Part shown: piece by piece, positions 17,340 to 27,934 of the stretch | Position numbering within the stretch: the stretch's first letter is position 1 | How the letters are laid out: the number at the start of each line of letters is the position of its first letter | Assembly: GCF_030552475.1 (NCBI RefSeq) | Contig: NZ_JAUPED010000006.1 | Span: 224,313 to 288,312, forward strand | DNA length: 64,000 nt | Reading direction: 5' to 3' | Source: Mariniflexile sp. AS56 | GTDB lineage: Bacteria > Bacteroidota > Bacteroidia > Flavobacteriales > Flavobacteriaceae | Notes under the pieces: generated by a model | Told to the model about the DNA's origin: nothing | The model's database searches: none | What the model saw: the letters and a program-made list of their open reading frames with translations, nothing else | Position numbers and translations under genes: made by a program

Positions 17340-19793
17340 ATGAAAAGGAAACAAATAAAACATGTTAAAAATAGAGAACGTACTTTACTATTATGTATAG
17401 CATGTTTTTTATTGTCTATTTTTAATATTAAAGCCCAAGTACCTGATCCCAATCAAGGATTAAGAGCAGAATGGATGCGTGGTGCATTGGGTTTGCTATG
17501 GCTGCCAGAGCGTAATTTTAATGGCAATATAGAAGGTATACGAATTGATGATTTTATAACTCAAATCAATTACCTAAGAACTATTGATTATGTTCAGTTA
17601 CCTCTAACAAGCCCAAACATTTTTTCTCCAATCCATGTTGCTCCACATCCTATAATTGAAAGTTTATGGGAAAATGATACCGATACAAATGGCAATCCAA
17701 TTAATTTGGCAGTTCCTAGAGAAGCAGTAGACGATCCGCTTTTAACTTGGCTTAAATCGCTTAGAGCCGCAGGATTAAGAACAGAGCTATATGTAAATTC
17801 ATATAATTTACTAGCAAGATTTCCAGAAAATGTTCAAGCAGATTATCCGGATGTATCAGCACGTTGGATGGCATGGTGCGATACTAATGCAGAGGCCCAA
17901 ACTTTTATTAACAGCCAAACGTATCACAGTGGAGATGGCAGGCGTAAATATATGTTTTGCTATGCAGAGTTTATTCTTAAAGAATATGCCATGCGTTATG
18001 GAGATTTAGTTGATGCTTGGTGTTTTGACTCGGCAGATAATATTATGGAGAATGAGTGTGGCGACGATCCTGCATCTGGAATTTTGAATGATCAGAGAAT
18101 TTATCAAGCTTTTGCAGATGCTTGTCATGCAGGGAATCCGAACGCGGCGATATCATTTAATAATAGTGTTGGAGATAGAGAAGGAAACCCGTTTTCAACA
18201 GCAACCTTATTTGACGATTATACTTTTGGACACCCTTTTGGAGGCGCCGGTAATATGGTTGAACCTAGAGACCCTTTATATGGTTATAATTTTGGTATCA
18301 TTGAATGGATGGGAACTTATAATGGATATGCTTTTATAGAAGCAGGCGAATCAAGATCTTGGAATGATAAAGTAGTTTCCCATTTTTTTCCAAAACAAAG
18401 TACAACATCTTGGAATGCTGGTAGCGCGCCATGTTTAACGGATGCGGAATTTGTAGAATGGACTACTACTGGGCTTATAAGTGGAGGCTCCATAACATGG
18501 GGAACGCCGCTAGTGAGAACAAACTTAGAAAACTCGCCTGTCCTTACATTACAACCATATGCACTAACACAGTTTGAACTTACAGATATTAACCTAAAAG
18601 AATTTCAATATCCTGGAGCACCAAATTGGTCAAGACAATATACTATTTTAGCTGAAGCATACATAGGAATGCCATATGCACATACATTAACAGAAGGATT
18701 TGATTTTTGGGATCCAGAAGGCAATGTTATTACATCGCTTATTGCTCAAAATAGTTTCCCAACTTGGTTAACGATTACAGAAACAGAACCAGGTGTTTGG
18801 ACCTTGAGTGGTACACCTAATGAAACGACAGATACAAATTATGAGTTTGATTTAAGAGTTAGTGATGCTTCTAGTGGAAGAAACAGAACGGTGAAATTAG
18901 CCGTTTATGAAGAATTTGTGCCTGAACCAATCATAATTGATGTTCAAATACAAGCTACAGAAAACACCACGTATCCATCGGGAGCAGTTACCATGACGGG
19001 TACTGCAACAGTTCCTGGTTATGATGCCACTTTTGAAATTGATATAACGGTAACACCTGATGGTGATTTCACAACCTATCCAAATGCCGTAATAGTCTCA
19101 GGAACAAGTGATACAAACGGCAACTCCACTACAAAAAGTTGGGGTATAAGTGATGATGGAACAAACGATGCTTCAGGCGATAGAATATTCGCAGGTGAAC
19201 AACAATTTACTGCAACTATGAGTAATGCTAGAGTAGGAAGTATATCTGGGTCTAGTGGCTTAACAACAGAAAATATTACTATCGATACTTTCAAATCAAT
19301 AACTATAGTAAATGCTCAGAGTTCGGGTGATAGATTTACGTTCTCAGCTGACGGATCATCAGAATTTCAAATGGGTAAACTAAGTCAACCAACTAGTGTT
19401 GTAGATTTAGTAATAGAAGCAGCAGATGCGCAAATTGAGAGTTTTACAATCAAAAATGGTTCTACAGCAACAAACGATAAATGGTCAGTAAATAATATTA
19501 CGGTTCAGGTTTCCATAGATGAGTCATCGCTAACCTTAGGAATTAATGACCTTAAAAGTATATCAGATACTTTTAGATTATATCCTAACCCTGCAAAAGA
19601 TAATATTTCATTTAATAAGACAATACATGATGCTAAAATTATAGATTTAACAGGAAAGGTTGTGAAAACCTTTACTGCTGAAACAAAAAGCATAGATATA
19701 ACTAATGTCGAATCGGGTATGTACATACTAAAAGGGGTTAGTGCTAAAGGTGATCCCATAATAAAAATATTTATAAAATATACTTCATACTAA
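17340..19793 (+). CDS. GH107-type endo-fucanase, T9SS secreted
   Basis: An 817-residue exported enzyme. Signal peptide to about 32 (FNIKAQ), a (beta/alpha)8-type catalytic domain (about 33-425, starting VPDPNQGLRAEWMRG), a cadherin/Ig-like domain (about 427-525, FDFWDPEG to FDLRVSDASSG), a further beta-rich domain (about 530-738) and a T9SS sorting domain (FRLYPNPAKD, GMYILKG). Asp 230 (AWCFDSAD) and His 298 (FGHPFGG) are 68 residues apart. From memory, the catalytic Asp226/His294 pair of the characterised GH107 fucanase MfFcnA has the same spacing. It should cut internal fucosyl linkages of sulfated fucan outside the cell. It is followed after 22 nt by a paralogue. Family assignment comes from motifs, not a database search. 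Confidence 0.88.
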   Translation: MKRKQIKHVKNRERTLLLCIACFLLSIFNIKAQVPDPNQGLRAEWMRGALGLLWLPERNFNGNIEGIRIDDFITQINYLRTIDYVQLPLTSPNIFSPIHVAPHPIIESLWENDTDTNGNPINLAVPREAVDDPLLTWLKSLRAAGLRTELYVNSYNLLARFPENVQADYPDVSARWMAWCDTNAEAQTFINSQTYHSGDGRRKYMFCYAEFILKEYAMRYGDLVDAWCFDSADNIMENECGDDPASGILNDQRIYQAFADACHAGNPNAAISFNNSVGDREGNPFSTATLFDDYTFGHPFGGAGNMVEPRDPLYGYNFGIIEWMGTYNGYAFIEAGESRSWNDKVVSHFFPKQSTTSWNAGSAPCLTDAEFVEWTTTGLISGGSITWGTPLVRTNLENSPVLTLQPYALTQFELTDINLKEFQYPGAPNWSRQYTILAEAYIGMPYAHTLTEGFDFWDPEGNVITSLIAQNSFPTWLTITETEPGVWTLSGTPNETTDTNYEFDLRVSDASSGRNRTVKLAVYEEFVPEPIIIDVQIQATENTTYPSGAVTMTGTATVPGYDATFEIDITVTPDGDFTTYPNAVIVSGTSDTNGNSTTKSWGISDDGTNDASGDRIFAGEQQFTATMSNARVGSISGSSGLTTENITIDTFKSITIVNAQSSGDRFTFSADGSSEFQMGKLSQPTSVVDLVIEAADAQIESFTIKNGSTATNDKWSVNNITVQVSIDESSLTLGINDLKSISDTFRLYPNPAKDNISFNKTIHDAKIIDLTGKVVKTFTAETKSIDITNVESGMYILKGVSAKGDPIIKIFIKYTSY

Positions 19794-19815
19794 AATCAAC
19801 TTTAACTAATTAATA

Positions 19816-21642
19816 ATGAGAATCAAAGAAAAAGCATCAATTTATATGACCAAGAGTAATTTCTTGCTCATACTTTTTTGCTTATTATTTGGAGTATATG
19901 AGGTAAAAGCTCAAGTGCCAGATCCCAATCAAGGTAAGCGTGCCGATTGGATGCTTGGTAGTTGGGGTTTAAATTGGAAGCCTGAAAATTTTTATAGTGG
20001 TCTTATTGAAGATGTTTCAATCCAATCATACCTCGAAAATTTAAAAGATATTAGAACTATTGATTATATTCAAGTTCATTTAACCGAATCAAATATTTAT
20101 TCTCCATCTCATAGTGCTCCAAGCACACTTTTAGAAAGTTTTTGGGAAGGAGATACAGATTCGAATGGAAACCCCATTAATTTAATTGTTCCTAGAGCTT
20201 CTTCTGGTTCGGATCCTTTTTTAAGCTGGCTAAAAGCCATTAAAGGAGCAGGTTTAAAAACAATGGTCTATGTTAATTCATATAATTTACTAGCACGTGA
20301 TGAAACAAGAATATCTAATTATTTTCCGAATGTATCAGAACGTTGGAAAAATTACTGCGATACAGATCCAACGGTTCAGACTTTTATTAATAGTAAATCT
20401 TATCATTTTGATGGTGTACATAGCAGGAGGCCTTATATGTTTTGTTATGCAGAATTTGTTTTAAAAGAGTATGCGATACGCTATGGAGATCTTATTGATG
20501 CTTGGGGTTTTGATTCTGCTGATAATGTTATGGAGGAAGAATGTGGTGATAATCCTGCTTCCGAAGACATTAATGATCAGAGAATATATGAAGCTTTCGC
20601 AAATGCTGTGCATGCAGGAAACCCAAATGCGGCTATTGCATTTAATAATAGTGTAGGTACGGCAGCTGCACCATTTACAACAGCAACTTATTTTGACGAT
20701 TATTGCTTTGGTCATCCATTTGGTGGTGCTGGCAACATGGTAGAAACAACTAGTTTGTATGACAGGAATTTTGGAATATGCGAATTTATGCAAGATAATA
20801 CTGGGCATCCATTTACTGGTGATACTAGAGCTTGGAATGATAATGTGGTGGGACGTTTTTTTCCAAAATTAAGTACTACTGCATGGAATGCAGGTAATAC
20901 ACCATGTTTAACGGATGAGCAATTTGTGGAATGGAACCGTGTAGGGATAATTAATGCAGGATCTATTCTTTGGGGTACACCTCTAATAAGAACAAATTTA
21001 CTTAATTCTCCTGTTCTTACTATTCAACCATATGCGCTTACCCAATTGTCATTAACAGACACTTATTTTAAAGAATTTCAATTACCAGGAGCACCAAACT
21101 GGGCAAGACAACATACAGTTTTACCAGATGCAACTATAGGAGAACCATATTCACATAGATTAGTTCAAGATATCGATTTTTGGGATCCAGAAGGTGATAT
21201 AATTACATCACTTTTAACTCTAGATAGTTTTCCAACATGGTTAACTATTATAGAAACAGAGTCCGGGGTGTGGACATTAAGCGGGACGCCTAATGAAACT
21301 ACTGATACAGAATATGAATTTTATTTAAAAGTTAGTGATGCATTTGGAGGATCTAGTAGGTTAGTTAACATGAATGTTAATGCTAGTTCATTATCTGTGG
21401 AAGATATATATCAAGACAATAAGTATGCACTTAAATTATTCCCTAACCCAACATCGGGTAATATTTCTTTTAATATAGAGCCACAATTAATTGAGGTTTA
21501 CGACATAAGAGGTAAGCTTTTAAAGAATGACAAATCTGGGTCAACTAGTTTAAGTGTTTCTGAGTTAAGCACAGGAATGTACATTATTAAGTTTTTAACT
21601 AACGATGGAAAAACATTTTTCAATAAATTTTTAAAAAAGTAA
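19816..21642 (+). CDS. GH107-type endo-fucanase, shorter paralogue, T9SS secreted
   Basis: A 608-residue paralogue of the preceding gene; an internal ATG at 19846 is an alternative start. Signal peptide (VYEVKAQ), catalytic domain from VPDPNQGKRADWMLGSWGLNW to about 425, one Ig-like domain (DIDFWDPEGD to YLKVSDAFGG) and a T9SS sorting domain (LKLFPNPTSGNISF, GMYIIKFL). Predicted nucleophile Asp 233 (AWGFDSAD) and acid/base His 300 (FGHPFGG) are kept. It lacks the ~210-residue extra domain of its neighbour, so the pair probably differs in substrate binding rather than chemistry. Tandem duplication followed by gain or loss of that domain is inferred. Confidence 0.88.
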   Translation: MRIKEKASIYMTKSNFLLILFCLLFGVYEVKAQVPDPNQGKRADWMLGSWGLNWKPENFYSGLIEDVSIQSYLENLKDIRTIDYIQVHLTESNIYSPSHSAPSTLLESFWEGDTDSNGNPINLIVPRASSGSDPFLSWLKAIKGAGLKTMVYVNSYNLLARDETRISNYFPNVSERWKNYCDTDPTVQTFINSKSYHFDGVHSRRPYMFCYAEFVLKEYAIRYGDLIDAWGFDSADNVMEEECGDNPASEDINDQRIYEAFANAVHAGNPNAAIAFNNSVGTAAAPFTTATYFDDYCFGHPFGGAGNMVETTSLYDRNFGICEFMQDNTGHPFTGDTRAWNDNVVGRFFPKLSTTAWNAGNTPCLTDEQFVEWNRVGIINAGSILWGTPLIRTNLLNSPVLTIQPYALTQLSLTDTYFKEFQLPGAPNWARQHTVLPDATIGEPYSHRLVQDIDFWDPEGDIITSLLTLDSFPTWLTIIETESGVWTLSGTPNETTDTEYEFYLKVSDAFGGSSRLVNMNVNASSLSVEDIYQDNKYALKLFPNPTSGNISFNIEPQLIEVYDIRGKLLKNDKSGSTSLSVSELSTGMYIIKFLTNDGKTFFNKFLKK

Positions 21643-21702
21643 ATACTATAAATAATTAATATGAACCTTCCATAACTAGATTTCTATAACAAATATAATG
21701 AC

Positions 21703-21721
21703 CACATGGAATCACCATGTG
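21703..21721. repeat. Small perfect hairpin before a sulfatase gene
   Basis: CACATGG (21703-21709) and CCATGTG (21715-21721) form a 7-bp perfect stem with a 5-nt loop. It lies 29 nt upstream of the sulfatase ATG in a 107-nt intergenic gap. It could be an RNA processing or binding site; nothing more can be supported. Confidence 0.35.
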
Positions 21722-21749
21722 ACCCATAAAAAACAAATAAAATAGACAC

Positions 21750-23153
21750 ATGAAAACAAAATTAATCGCATTATTATTCATCCTAATATCAGTAGGTTGT
21801 AGTTCATCAAAGGCCCAACAACAAGTTGATAAACCTAACATCATTTTCATTTTTGCAGATGATTGGGGCTATGGTGATATAAGTGCACATGGTAGTACCT
21901 GGGTAGAAACACCTCATATTGATAAAATGATTAGCGATGGTATGGACTTTGCTAATTTCACGGTAAATAGTCCAGTTTGTTCACCAAGTAGAGTGGCGGT
22001 TATGACGGGGCAATTTCCGGCAAGACAATCCATTCATCAACATTTTCAAGGCTGGAAAGCACATGAAAAACGAGGTATGCCAGATTGGATGGACCCAACG
22101 GACATGTCGTTTCCTAAATATTTTCAGGATGCTGGCTACGTAACAGGTCATTTTGGTAAATGGCATTTAGGATGGAGATCAAAAGATTCACCTGTTGAAA
22201 CAGATTATGGTTACGACGAATATGCAACGTTCAATGGTTCGAAAACTATAGATATTCCACATGCAGGATCTGTTGGTGTAGATTATGCTGAAAAATTTAT
22301 TAAAGAAAACAAAGACAAACCATTCTTTATTAATCTTTGGTTACATGAAGCACATACAGCTCATTATCCTTTAGAAAAATTTATGGATCAATTTGGAAAT
22401 TTGGATGAACAAAAACAAGTGTATGCTTCCGTTATAGCAGAAGGTGATGAAGCAGTTGGAAGAATCAATAAGCTTTTAAAAGAGTTAAATCTAGATGAAA
22501 ACACACTTGTAGTATTTTCAACAGATAATGGTCCAGAATGGGAAGGTTCCGAAAAAGAAAAAATACACAGAAAAGATGATCCAGAAGGATTAGGAAAATA
22601 CTATTCTGTTGGCGAAACAGGAGGTTTAAAAGGGCAAAAAAGATCTTTATTTGCAGGTGGTATTCGTGTGCCTTTTGTTGCCAAATGGCCAAAAGTAATA
22701 GCCGCGGGTGTAGAAGACAAAACTTCTGTAGTAACTGCTGTAGATTTATTACCGACGTTTTTTGAAGTAGCAAATATTCAAATGCCTACAGATTATAAAC
22801 CAGACGGAGAGAGTATGCTTTCTGCTTTTAAAGGAAAAGATTTTAATAGAAGCAAACCCATTTTTTGGGAATGGCGAGGTGGTTCAAAAGAAGAATATAC
22901 TTGGCCTACACTTGGAGTTAGAGATGGTGATTGGAAATTGGTTGTTGATGTAACCGGAGAAAAGTATGAGTTATTTAATGAAAAAGAAGATTGGAAAGAA
23001 GAAAATAATCTAGCAGAAGAGAATCCTGAAAAAGCCAAAGAATTATTAACGATGATAAATAATTGGAAAGCAACACTGCCAACAGAACCAAGAGCTAGTT
23101 GTACATCTATAGTAAGAAATGCCGTAAAAAAAGCAGGAAAAAATAAATCCTAA
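21750..23153 (+). CDS. S1 family sulfatase, lipoprotein
   Basis: A 467-residue formylglycine sulfatase with a lipoprotein signal (ISVGCSSSKAQ, Cys 17). FIFADDWGYGD is the N-terminal metal site, the canonical C-S-P-S-R motif contains Cys 77, and HFGKWHLGWR and VVFSTDNGPEW complete the expected active-site set. It belongs to a different sequence group from the other seven sulfatases in the window (RQSIHQHFQGW, no C-terminal module), so it likely attacks another sulfate position or a smaller oligosaccharide. It lies between a GH107 gene and a GH29 gene, consistent with sequential desulfation and defucosylation. Confidence 0.93.
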   Translation: MKTKLIALLFILISVGCSSSKAQQQVDKPNIIFIFADDWGYGDISAHGSTWVETPHIDKMISDGMDFANFTVNSPVCSPSRVAVMTGQFPARQSIHQHFQGWKAHEKRGMPDWMDPTDMSFPKYFQDAGYVTGHFGKWHLGWRSKDSPVETDYGYDEYATFNGSKTIDIPHAGSVGVDYAEKFIKENKDKPFFINLWLHEAHTAHYPLEKFMDQFGNLDEQKQVYASVIAEGDEAVGRINKLLKELNLDENTLVVFSTDNGPEWEGSEKEKIHRKDDPEGLGKYYSVGETGGLKGQKRSLFAGGIRVPFVAKWPKVIAAGVEDKTSVVTAVDLLPTFFEVANIQMPTDYKPDGESMLSAFKGKDFNRSKPIFWEWRGGSKEEYTWPTLGVRDGDWKLVVDVTGEKYELFNEKEDWKEENNLAEENPEKAKELLTMINNWKATLPTEPRASCTSIVRNAVKKAGKNKS

Positions 23154-23184
23154 TTTATAGGGTTATTTATTCATAATTATAAAT

Positions 23185-24681
23185 ATGATTTTAATGAAAC
23201 ATTCAAAAAAAATAGTATCACTTCTATTGGTTTTTGCCATTATGAGTTGTAAACAAAAGCAAAAGGAGACTGTAGAGCAAAACCTAGAGTTAACTTATGA
23301 AGAGATGAATGCATCAAAAGACGTTGCTAAAGAAGCTTTTAACGATGCAAAGTATGGCATGTTTATTCATTGGGGTTTATACTCAATTCCTGGAGGTATT
23401 TGGAAAGGGAAAAAGATGGAAGAGTTAAAAGGCCCAAGAGTGGCAGAGTGGATACAATTTGGAGCTCAAATTCCAAGAGATGAATATGCACAATTAGCAA
23501 CCGAATTCAATCCAACGGAGTTTGATGCAGATGCCATTGCAAAATTAGCAAAAGATGCTGGTATGAAGTATTTGGTAATTACCTCTAAGCACCATGATGG
23601 TTTTGCTATGTATGATTCTGAAGTAAGCAAATATGATATAACAGATGCAAGTCCATATCCTAAAGATATAGTTAAGGAATTGTATGATGCTTGTAAAAAG
23701 TATGGTGTTGATTTTGGATTGTATTACTCACATAACATCGATTGGATGGATGGGAACGATTGTGGTCTTTCGGAGTATATCGCTTCTGGAGGAGAGATGC
23801 ACGATAGAGTAAAACGTAAAGCAGGTGTTAATACTTGGGATCCAAGCCCAAATACGTTTACAGAATATTTAGAAAATAAAGCGTATCCGCAGGTAAAAGA
23901 AATACTAACCAAATTTCCTGATATGACCACATTATGGTACGATTATCCACATTATGTAACTCCAGAACAAAGTCATGAGTTTTACAAAATAGCTTACGAT
24001 TTACAACCTAATTTACTGGTGAATTCTAGAGTTGGTAATGATTTAGGAGATTTTGACATACCGGGAGATAATAAAATCCCTAATGATCATTTAGCTATTA
24101 CTAAGCCGTGGCAAACCGTTGGAACAACAAATAATTCTTGGGGTTATAAGTCTTATGATAACGATTGGAAATCTGTAAAAGAATTAATGTTTTGGTTAAC
24201 AGAAATTGTTAGTAAAGGCGGGAATTACATGTTGAATATAGGCCCAAAGGCATCTGGTGAAGTTCCTCAAGAATCTGTAGATAACCTGTTAGAAGTGGGT
24301 AAATGGTTAGCAGTTAATGGTGAGGCTATTTATAATACCAGAAAATGGAAAGTAACTCATGAAGGTCCAACTAAAATTGAAATGAACGGAACACATGATA
24401 GAGCAAAGAAGGGCGATTTAAAATTTGAATTTACACCACAAGATTTTTGGTTTACTCAAAAAGAAAACACGCTTTATGCTATAGCATTGGCATATCCAAA
24501 GGACAACGAAAAAGTGATTATCGAAAGTTTAACCAAAGAAAATTTAGCAACAATAGGAAGTGTTACCTTGTTAGGTGATAGTTCAGAATTAACTTGGAAG
24601 CAAACGAGTCATGGATTAGAGGTACAATTGAATGAAAAAGAAGTAAATCCAAATGGATACGTTTTAAAAATTGAATACTAA
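23185..24681 (+). CDS. GH29 alpha-L-fucosidase, lipoprotein
   Basis: A 498-residue GH29 enzyme; starting at ATG 23194 would remove only three residues. Lipoprotein signal ending AIMSCKQKQ. Family blocks: [49 protein letters not shown] and [11 protein letters not shown]; Asp 253 in WYD is the expected nucleophile. It lacks the C-terminal beta-sandwich of the GH29 at 6457. Two GH29 enzymes in one locus suggest different linkages or sulfation contexts. The gene is the last before the second receptor operon. Confidence 0.92.
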   Translation: MILMKHSKKIVSLLLVFAIMSCKQKQKETVEQNLELTYEEMNASKDVAKEAFNDAKYGMFIHWGLYSIPGGIWKGKKMEELKGPRVAEWIQFGAQIPRDEYAQLATEFNPTEFDADAIAKLAKDAGMKYLVITSKHHDGFAMYDSEVSKYDITDASPYPKDIVKELYDACKKYGVDFGLYYSHNIDWMDGNDCGLSEYIASGGEMHDRVKRKAGVNTWDPSPNTFTEYLENKAYPQVKEILTKFPDMTTLWYDYPHYVTPEQSHEFYKIAYDLQPNLLVNSRVGNDLGDFDIPGDNKIPNDHLAITKPWQTVGTTNNSWGYKSYDNDWKSVKELMFWLTEIVSKGGNYMLNIGPKASGEVPQESVDNLLEVGKWLAVNGEAIYNTRKWKVTHEGPTKIEMNGTHDRAKKGDLKFEFTPQDFWFTQKENTLYAIALAYPKDNEKVIIESLTKENLATIGSVTLLGDSSELTWKQTSHGLEVQLNEKEVNPNGYVLKIEY

Positions 24682-24756
24682 AAGTTGTTTCTAGTAAACC
24701 TTTCATTTATTAAGTAACAATGAAACATAAAAAAACTAAACTAAACTAAATATATA

Positions 24757-27700
24757 ATGAGAAAAAAAACAAGCATATTATTTATCTTGATAGTGATGAA
24801 TACTCTTTTTGCATTTGCACAACAAAAAACCGTAAAAGGTAAAATTGTTGATAAAGAAGGTCAAGTATTAATTGGTGTAAATGTTATAGAAAAAGGAACT
24901 AAAAATGGAACTGTTTCAGATTTTGATGGTGAATATTTTTTAGAATTAAAAGGAACTGGCAATCAGTTAGAATTTAGTTATATAGGCTTTAAAACAAAAA
25001 TTGTAACTGTAGATACAGAAGTTTTAAACATCCAAATGGAAGAAAGTATAAATTCATTAGGTGAAGTTGTTGTTATAGCAGGGTTAAGAGCATCTCAATT
25101 AGAAGCTATAAAAGATAAAAGAAATTCGGATGATATCATAGAATCTATTACATCAGAAGACATTGGTACCTTTTCAGATAATAATACTGCAGATGCTTTA
25201 GAGCGCGTTGCGGGTGTTCAAGTAGAAAGAAATATAGATGGAACTGGGGGAGATAGAATTTCTATACAAGGTTTAGGGCCAGAATTTGTAGAGGTAACGA
25301 TTAATGGAAGGTCTCCACTTTCAGCAGGAGATGATGGGTATAGTGGTTTAAGACAGTTTAACTTAGATGTTTTACCAACAGAAATTATTAGTGGTGCTAC
25401 TGTTAATAAAACTGGTGGCGCAGGAAGTAGTGGTGGTATTGGAGGAAATGTAAACTTTAATACTATCAGACCTTTAGATATGCGTTACAAAGGAGGAAAA
25501 AAACTTTTTGGTGTGTTAGCTTCTAGAACAACAGCCACTAGTGATAAACCAGAATTTGGAAGTAGAAATTCAATGGCATTTGGAGGTGAAATTACTGATA
25601 AACTTGGTGCATTTATTACTTTTTTACAATCAAGTGAGATAACCGTTCAAAATTCATATGGTCTAGGAATTCAAACACCTAGAGATTATAGAATTGATAC
25701 AAATGATAACGGAGTGTATGATGAAGGGGTTGATACTTTTTATGCTGCTATTGATGGCACGCATTTTGGACCTGCTAATGGTGGTGCTACTATAAATAAA
25801 AGAATAAATGAAAGAATAGCATCGTCATTTGGTATTCAATATAAACCAAATAAGAAACTAGATATTATGTTGGATTATACATACACTAGTTTACAGATTG
25901 ATTCTCAAAGAGATGCTTTGCAAACGTTTTTTAATGGTTTTTATGGCGAGAACACATTATGGGCACCAGATGCCCTTGCTTTTAATGGATCTCATTTAAC
26001 ATATTTTGACTTAGATGGTGCTGAAAATGCTAATTATTTTATAAGAAGTAGAACAAGTCAGACTAAGAATACAACAAAGAGTGGCTTAGGGGGGTTAAAC
26101 GTTAGATACAATGCAAATAAAAAATTAAACTTAGCTGCAGATGTATCTTATTCTTCTATTGATTTTGTTGGTCAGGTAGTAAATGCTGGAACTATAATAT
26201 ACAACCAGGATTTCGATGGATTTAATCCTCAAGATTTATCGTTAGATGTAAGAGGAGAAAAACCATCCTTTGGATATCCTAATATATATGATAGTAATGT
26301 CTATGCTGATGGCGTTCCAAATATAGGAAATGGCATAACAAAAAATATAGGAAATAAATATCAGGCTTCAATAACTGCAGATTATAAATTAAATAGGAAC
26401 TTTAGAGTGAATGCTGGTGTAACTTATGATTATAGCGATACTCAATCTAGACGATTTTTAGTAAACTCAAATACTTTTGTAAAAGAAAATGGTACTACTG
26501 GGCTTACTGCTGAGCAGTTACAGCTTTATGCAGATTTTATTTCTCAAGAGGATAGAACAGATGGCGTTTTCTTAGAAGGAGGTACTGGTTTAGATAATTG
26601 GCTAGCTAGTTCGGGTTTTGCACTTTTTCAAGCAGATCCTGAATTTCGTAATTATAATGGAGGAGAAGTTTTAAATTTTGACAAACATCTTTCAGAAATT
26701 CCAGGAGAAACGGATAACGTTGGATTTGATCCAAGTAGATCGTATCAGATTGTAGAAAGTAACCTTAAAGCATATTTGGATATAAGGTGGATTACTAAAA
26801 TTTTTGGTCGTAAATCAGTTTTTAGGTTTTCGTCATCAGTTGTTAAATATGATAATGCATCTTCAGGATTTTCATCGATTGAGTTTTATGATCCTATAGA
26901 TGATTCAGAGACTGCGGATACTGGTTTTTCTCAATACCTTGTAACAGATAATACCACCACAAATTTCTTGCCAAGTTTTAATGGGACGGTTGATTTAACT
27001 CAAAAGTTAAAATTTCGATTAGCTGCTAGTAAAAGATTATCAAGACCTAGAGTTAGAGATTTACTACCTAACAATACAATTAGATTGATAGATCCAGAAT
27101 CAGAACTATTAGACCCTAATTCTGAAAACTATAGTCCTAATGATCCTGAATTTCGTAACACAATTACAGCAGGAAATGCTGCTTTAGTTCCTAGAACAGC
27201 TTGGTCTTTTAATACTGCTTTAAGTTATTATACTAAAAATGGAGGTATTTTTACAGTGGGTGGCTTTTATAGAGATATTAGAAATAACTCGAGTATAATA
27301 CGACTGTTGAATCAACCATTTCCTAGTGTAGATCAAATAGGTATTGTAGCTCCTGAAGGATTTGAGAATACCTTGGTTGATATTAGGCAACCTGTAAATA
27401 ATGCATCCAATGCTCAGGTGTACGGGTTTGAAGCAGGGTTTAATCAAGATTTTAGTTTTTTACCAGGTTTTTTTAATGGTTTCGGCCTTTCTGCTAACTT
27501 TACCTATTCAGAAAGTGAATTTGTAACAAACCAAGGAATTGAATCACCACTAGGCTTACCTGGAACATCAAAATATAGTGCAAAAGCAATTTTATATTAC
27601 CAAAAATATGGTTTTACCTTTAGAGCTACAGGGTCTTATAGAAGTAATTATTTAAGCCGTCTTGGAAGTTTTGGTAATATAGGTCAAGATATAACTCAGT

Positions 27701-27891
27701 ATACGGTTGGAAACGCGGTATTTGGATTAAATGCTCAATATAACTTTGGTAAACATGTAACCTTTAATGCGAGTGTTTCTAACTTAACGGGTACAGATAA
27801 TCAAAAATATTTAGATAACGATGTAAATAATTTTTTAACTTTTACAGCACTACAACCCGAATATACACTAGGTGTGTTGTTTAGATTATAA
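24757..27891 (+). CDS. TonB-dependent receptor, not accompanied by SusD
   Basis: A 1044-residue outer-membrane receptor with signal peptide (LFAFAQQ), carboxypeptidase-D-regulatory-like domain (KTVKGKIVDKEGQVLIGVNV, about 22-105), plug (TFSDNNTADALERVAGVQVERN, RISIQGLGPEFVEVTINGR) and a beta-barrel ending EYTLGVLFRL. The plug is of the general TonB-receptor type, not the SusC subclass of the gene at 8311. The downstream partner is a DUF285-repeat lipoprotein rather than a SusD. It starts 75 nt after a GH29 gene behind an AT-rich leader (AAACTAAACTAAACTAAATA). It probably imports another product of the same glycan; the substrate is unknown. Confidence 0.93.
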   Translation: MRKKTSILFILIVMNTLFAFAQQKTVKGKIVDKEGQVLIGVNVIEKGTKNGTVSDFDGEYFLELKGTGNQLEFSYIGFKTKIVTVDTEVLNIQMEESINSLGEVVVIAGLRASQLEAIKDKRNSDDIIESITSEDIGTFSDNNTADALERVAGVQVERNIDGTGGDRISIQGLGPEFVEVTINGRSPLSAGDDGYSGLRQFNLDVLPTEIISGATVNKTGGAGSSGGIGGNVNFNTIRPLDMRYKGGKKLFGVLASRTTATSDKPEFGSRNSMAFGGEITDKLGAFITFLQSSEITVQNSYGLGIQTPRDYRIDTNDNGVYDEGVDTFYAAIDGTHFGPANGGATINKRINERIASSFGIQYKPNKKLDIMLDYTYTSLQIDSQRDALQTFFNGFYGENTLWAPDALAFNGSHLTYFDLDGAENANYFIRSRTSQTKNTTKSGLGGLNVRYNANKKLNLAADVSYSSIDFVGQVVNAGTIIYNQDFDGFNPQDLSLDVRGEKPSFGYPNIYDSNVYADGVPNIGNGITKNIGNKYQASITADYKLNRNFRVNAGVTYDYSDTQSRRFLVNSNTFVKENGTTGLTAEQLQLYADFISQEDRTDGVFLEGGTGLDNWLASSGFALFQADPEFRNYNGGEVLNFDKHLSEIPGETDNVGFDPSRSYQIVESNLKAYLDIRWITKIFGRKSVFRFSSSVVKYDNASSGFSSIEFYDPIDDSETADTGFSQYLVTDNTTTNFLPSFNGTVDLTQKLKFRLAASKRLSRPRVRDLLPNNTIRLIDPESELLDPNSENYSPNDPEFRNTITAGNAALVPRTAWSFNTALSYYTKNGGIFTVGGFYRDIRNNSSIIRLLNQPFPSVDQIGIVAPEGFENTLVDIRQPVNNASNAQVYGFEAGFNQDFSFLPGFFNGFGLSANFTYSESEFVTNQGIESPLGLPGTSKYSAKAILYYQKYGFTFRATGSYRSNYLSRLGSFGNIGQDITQYTVGNAVFGLNAQYNFGKHVTFNASVSNLTGTDNQKYLDNDVNNFLTFTALQPEYTLGVLFRL

Positions 27892-27934
27892 AAAATTAAA
27901 TATAAATTTATTAAAAAATTTAAAATATAAAGAA

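Noticed and set aside
27872..27934. Start of the DUF285 lipoprotein inside the receptor gene
   Set aside because: It would place 21 residues before a perfect lipoprotein signal that begins at 27935.
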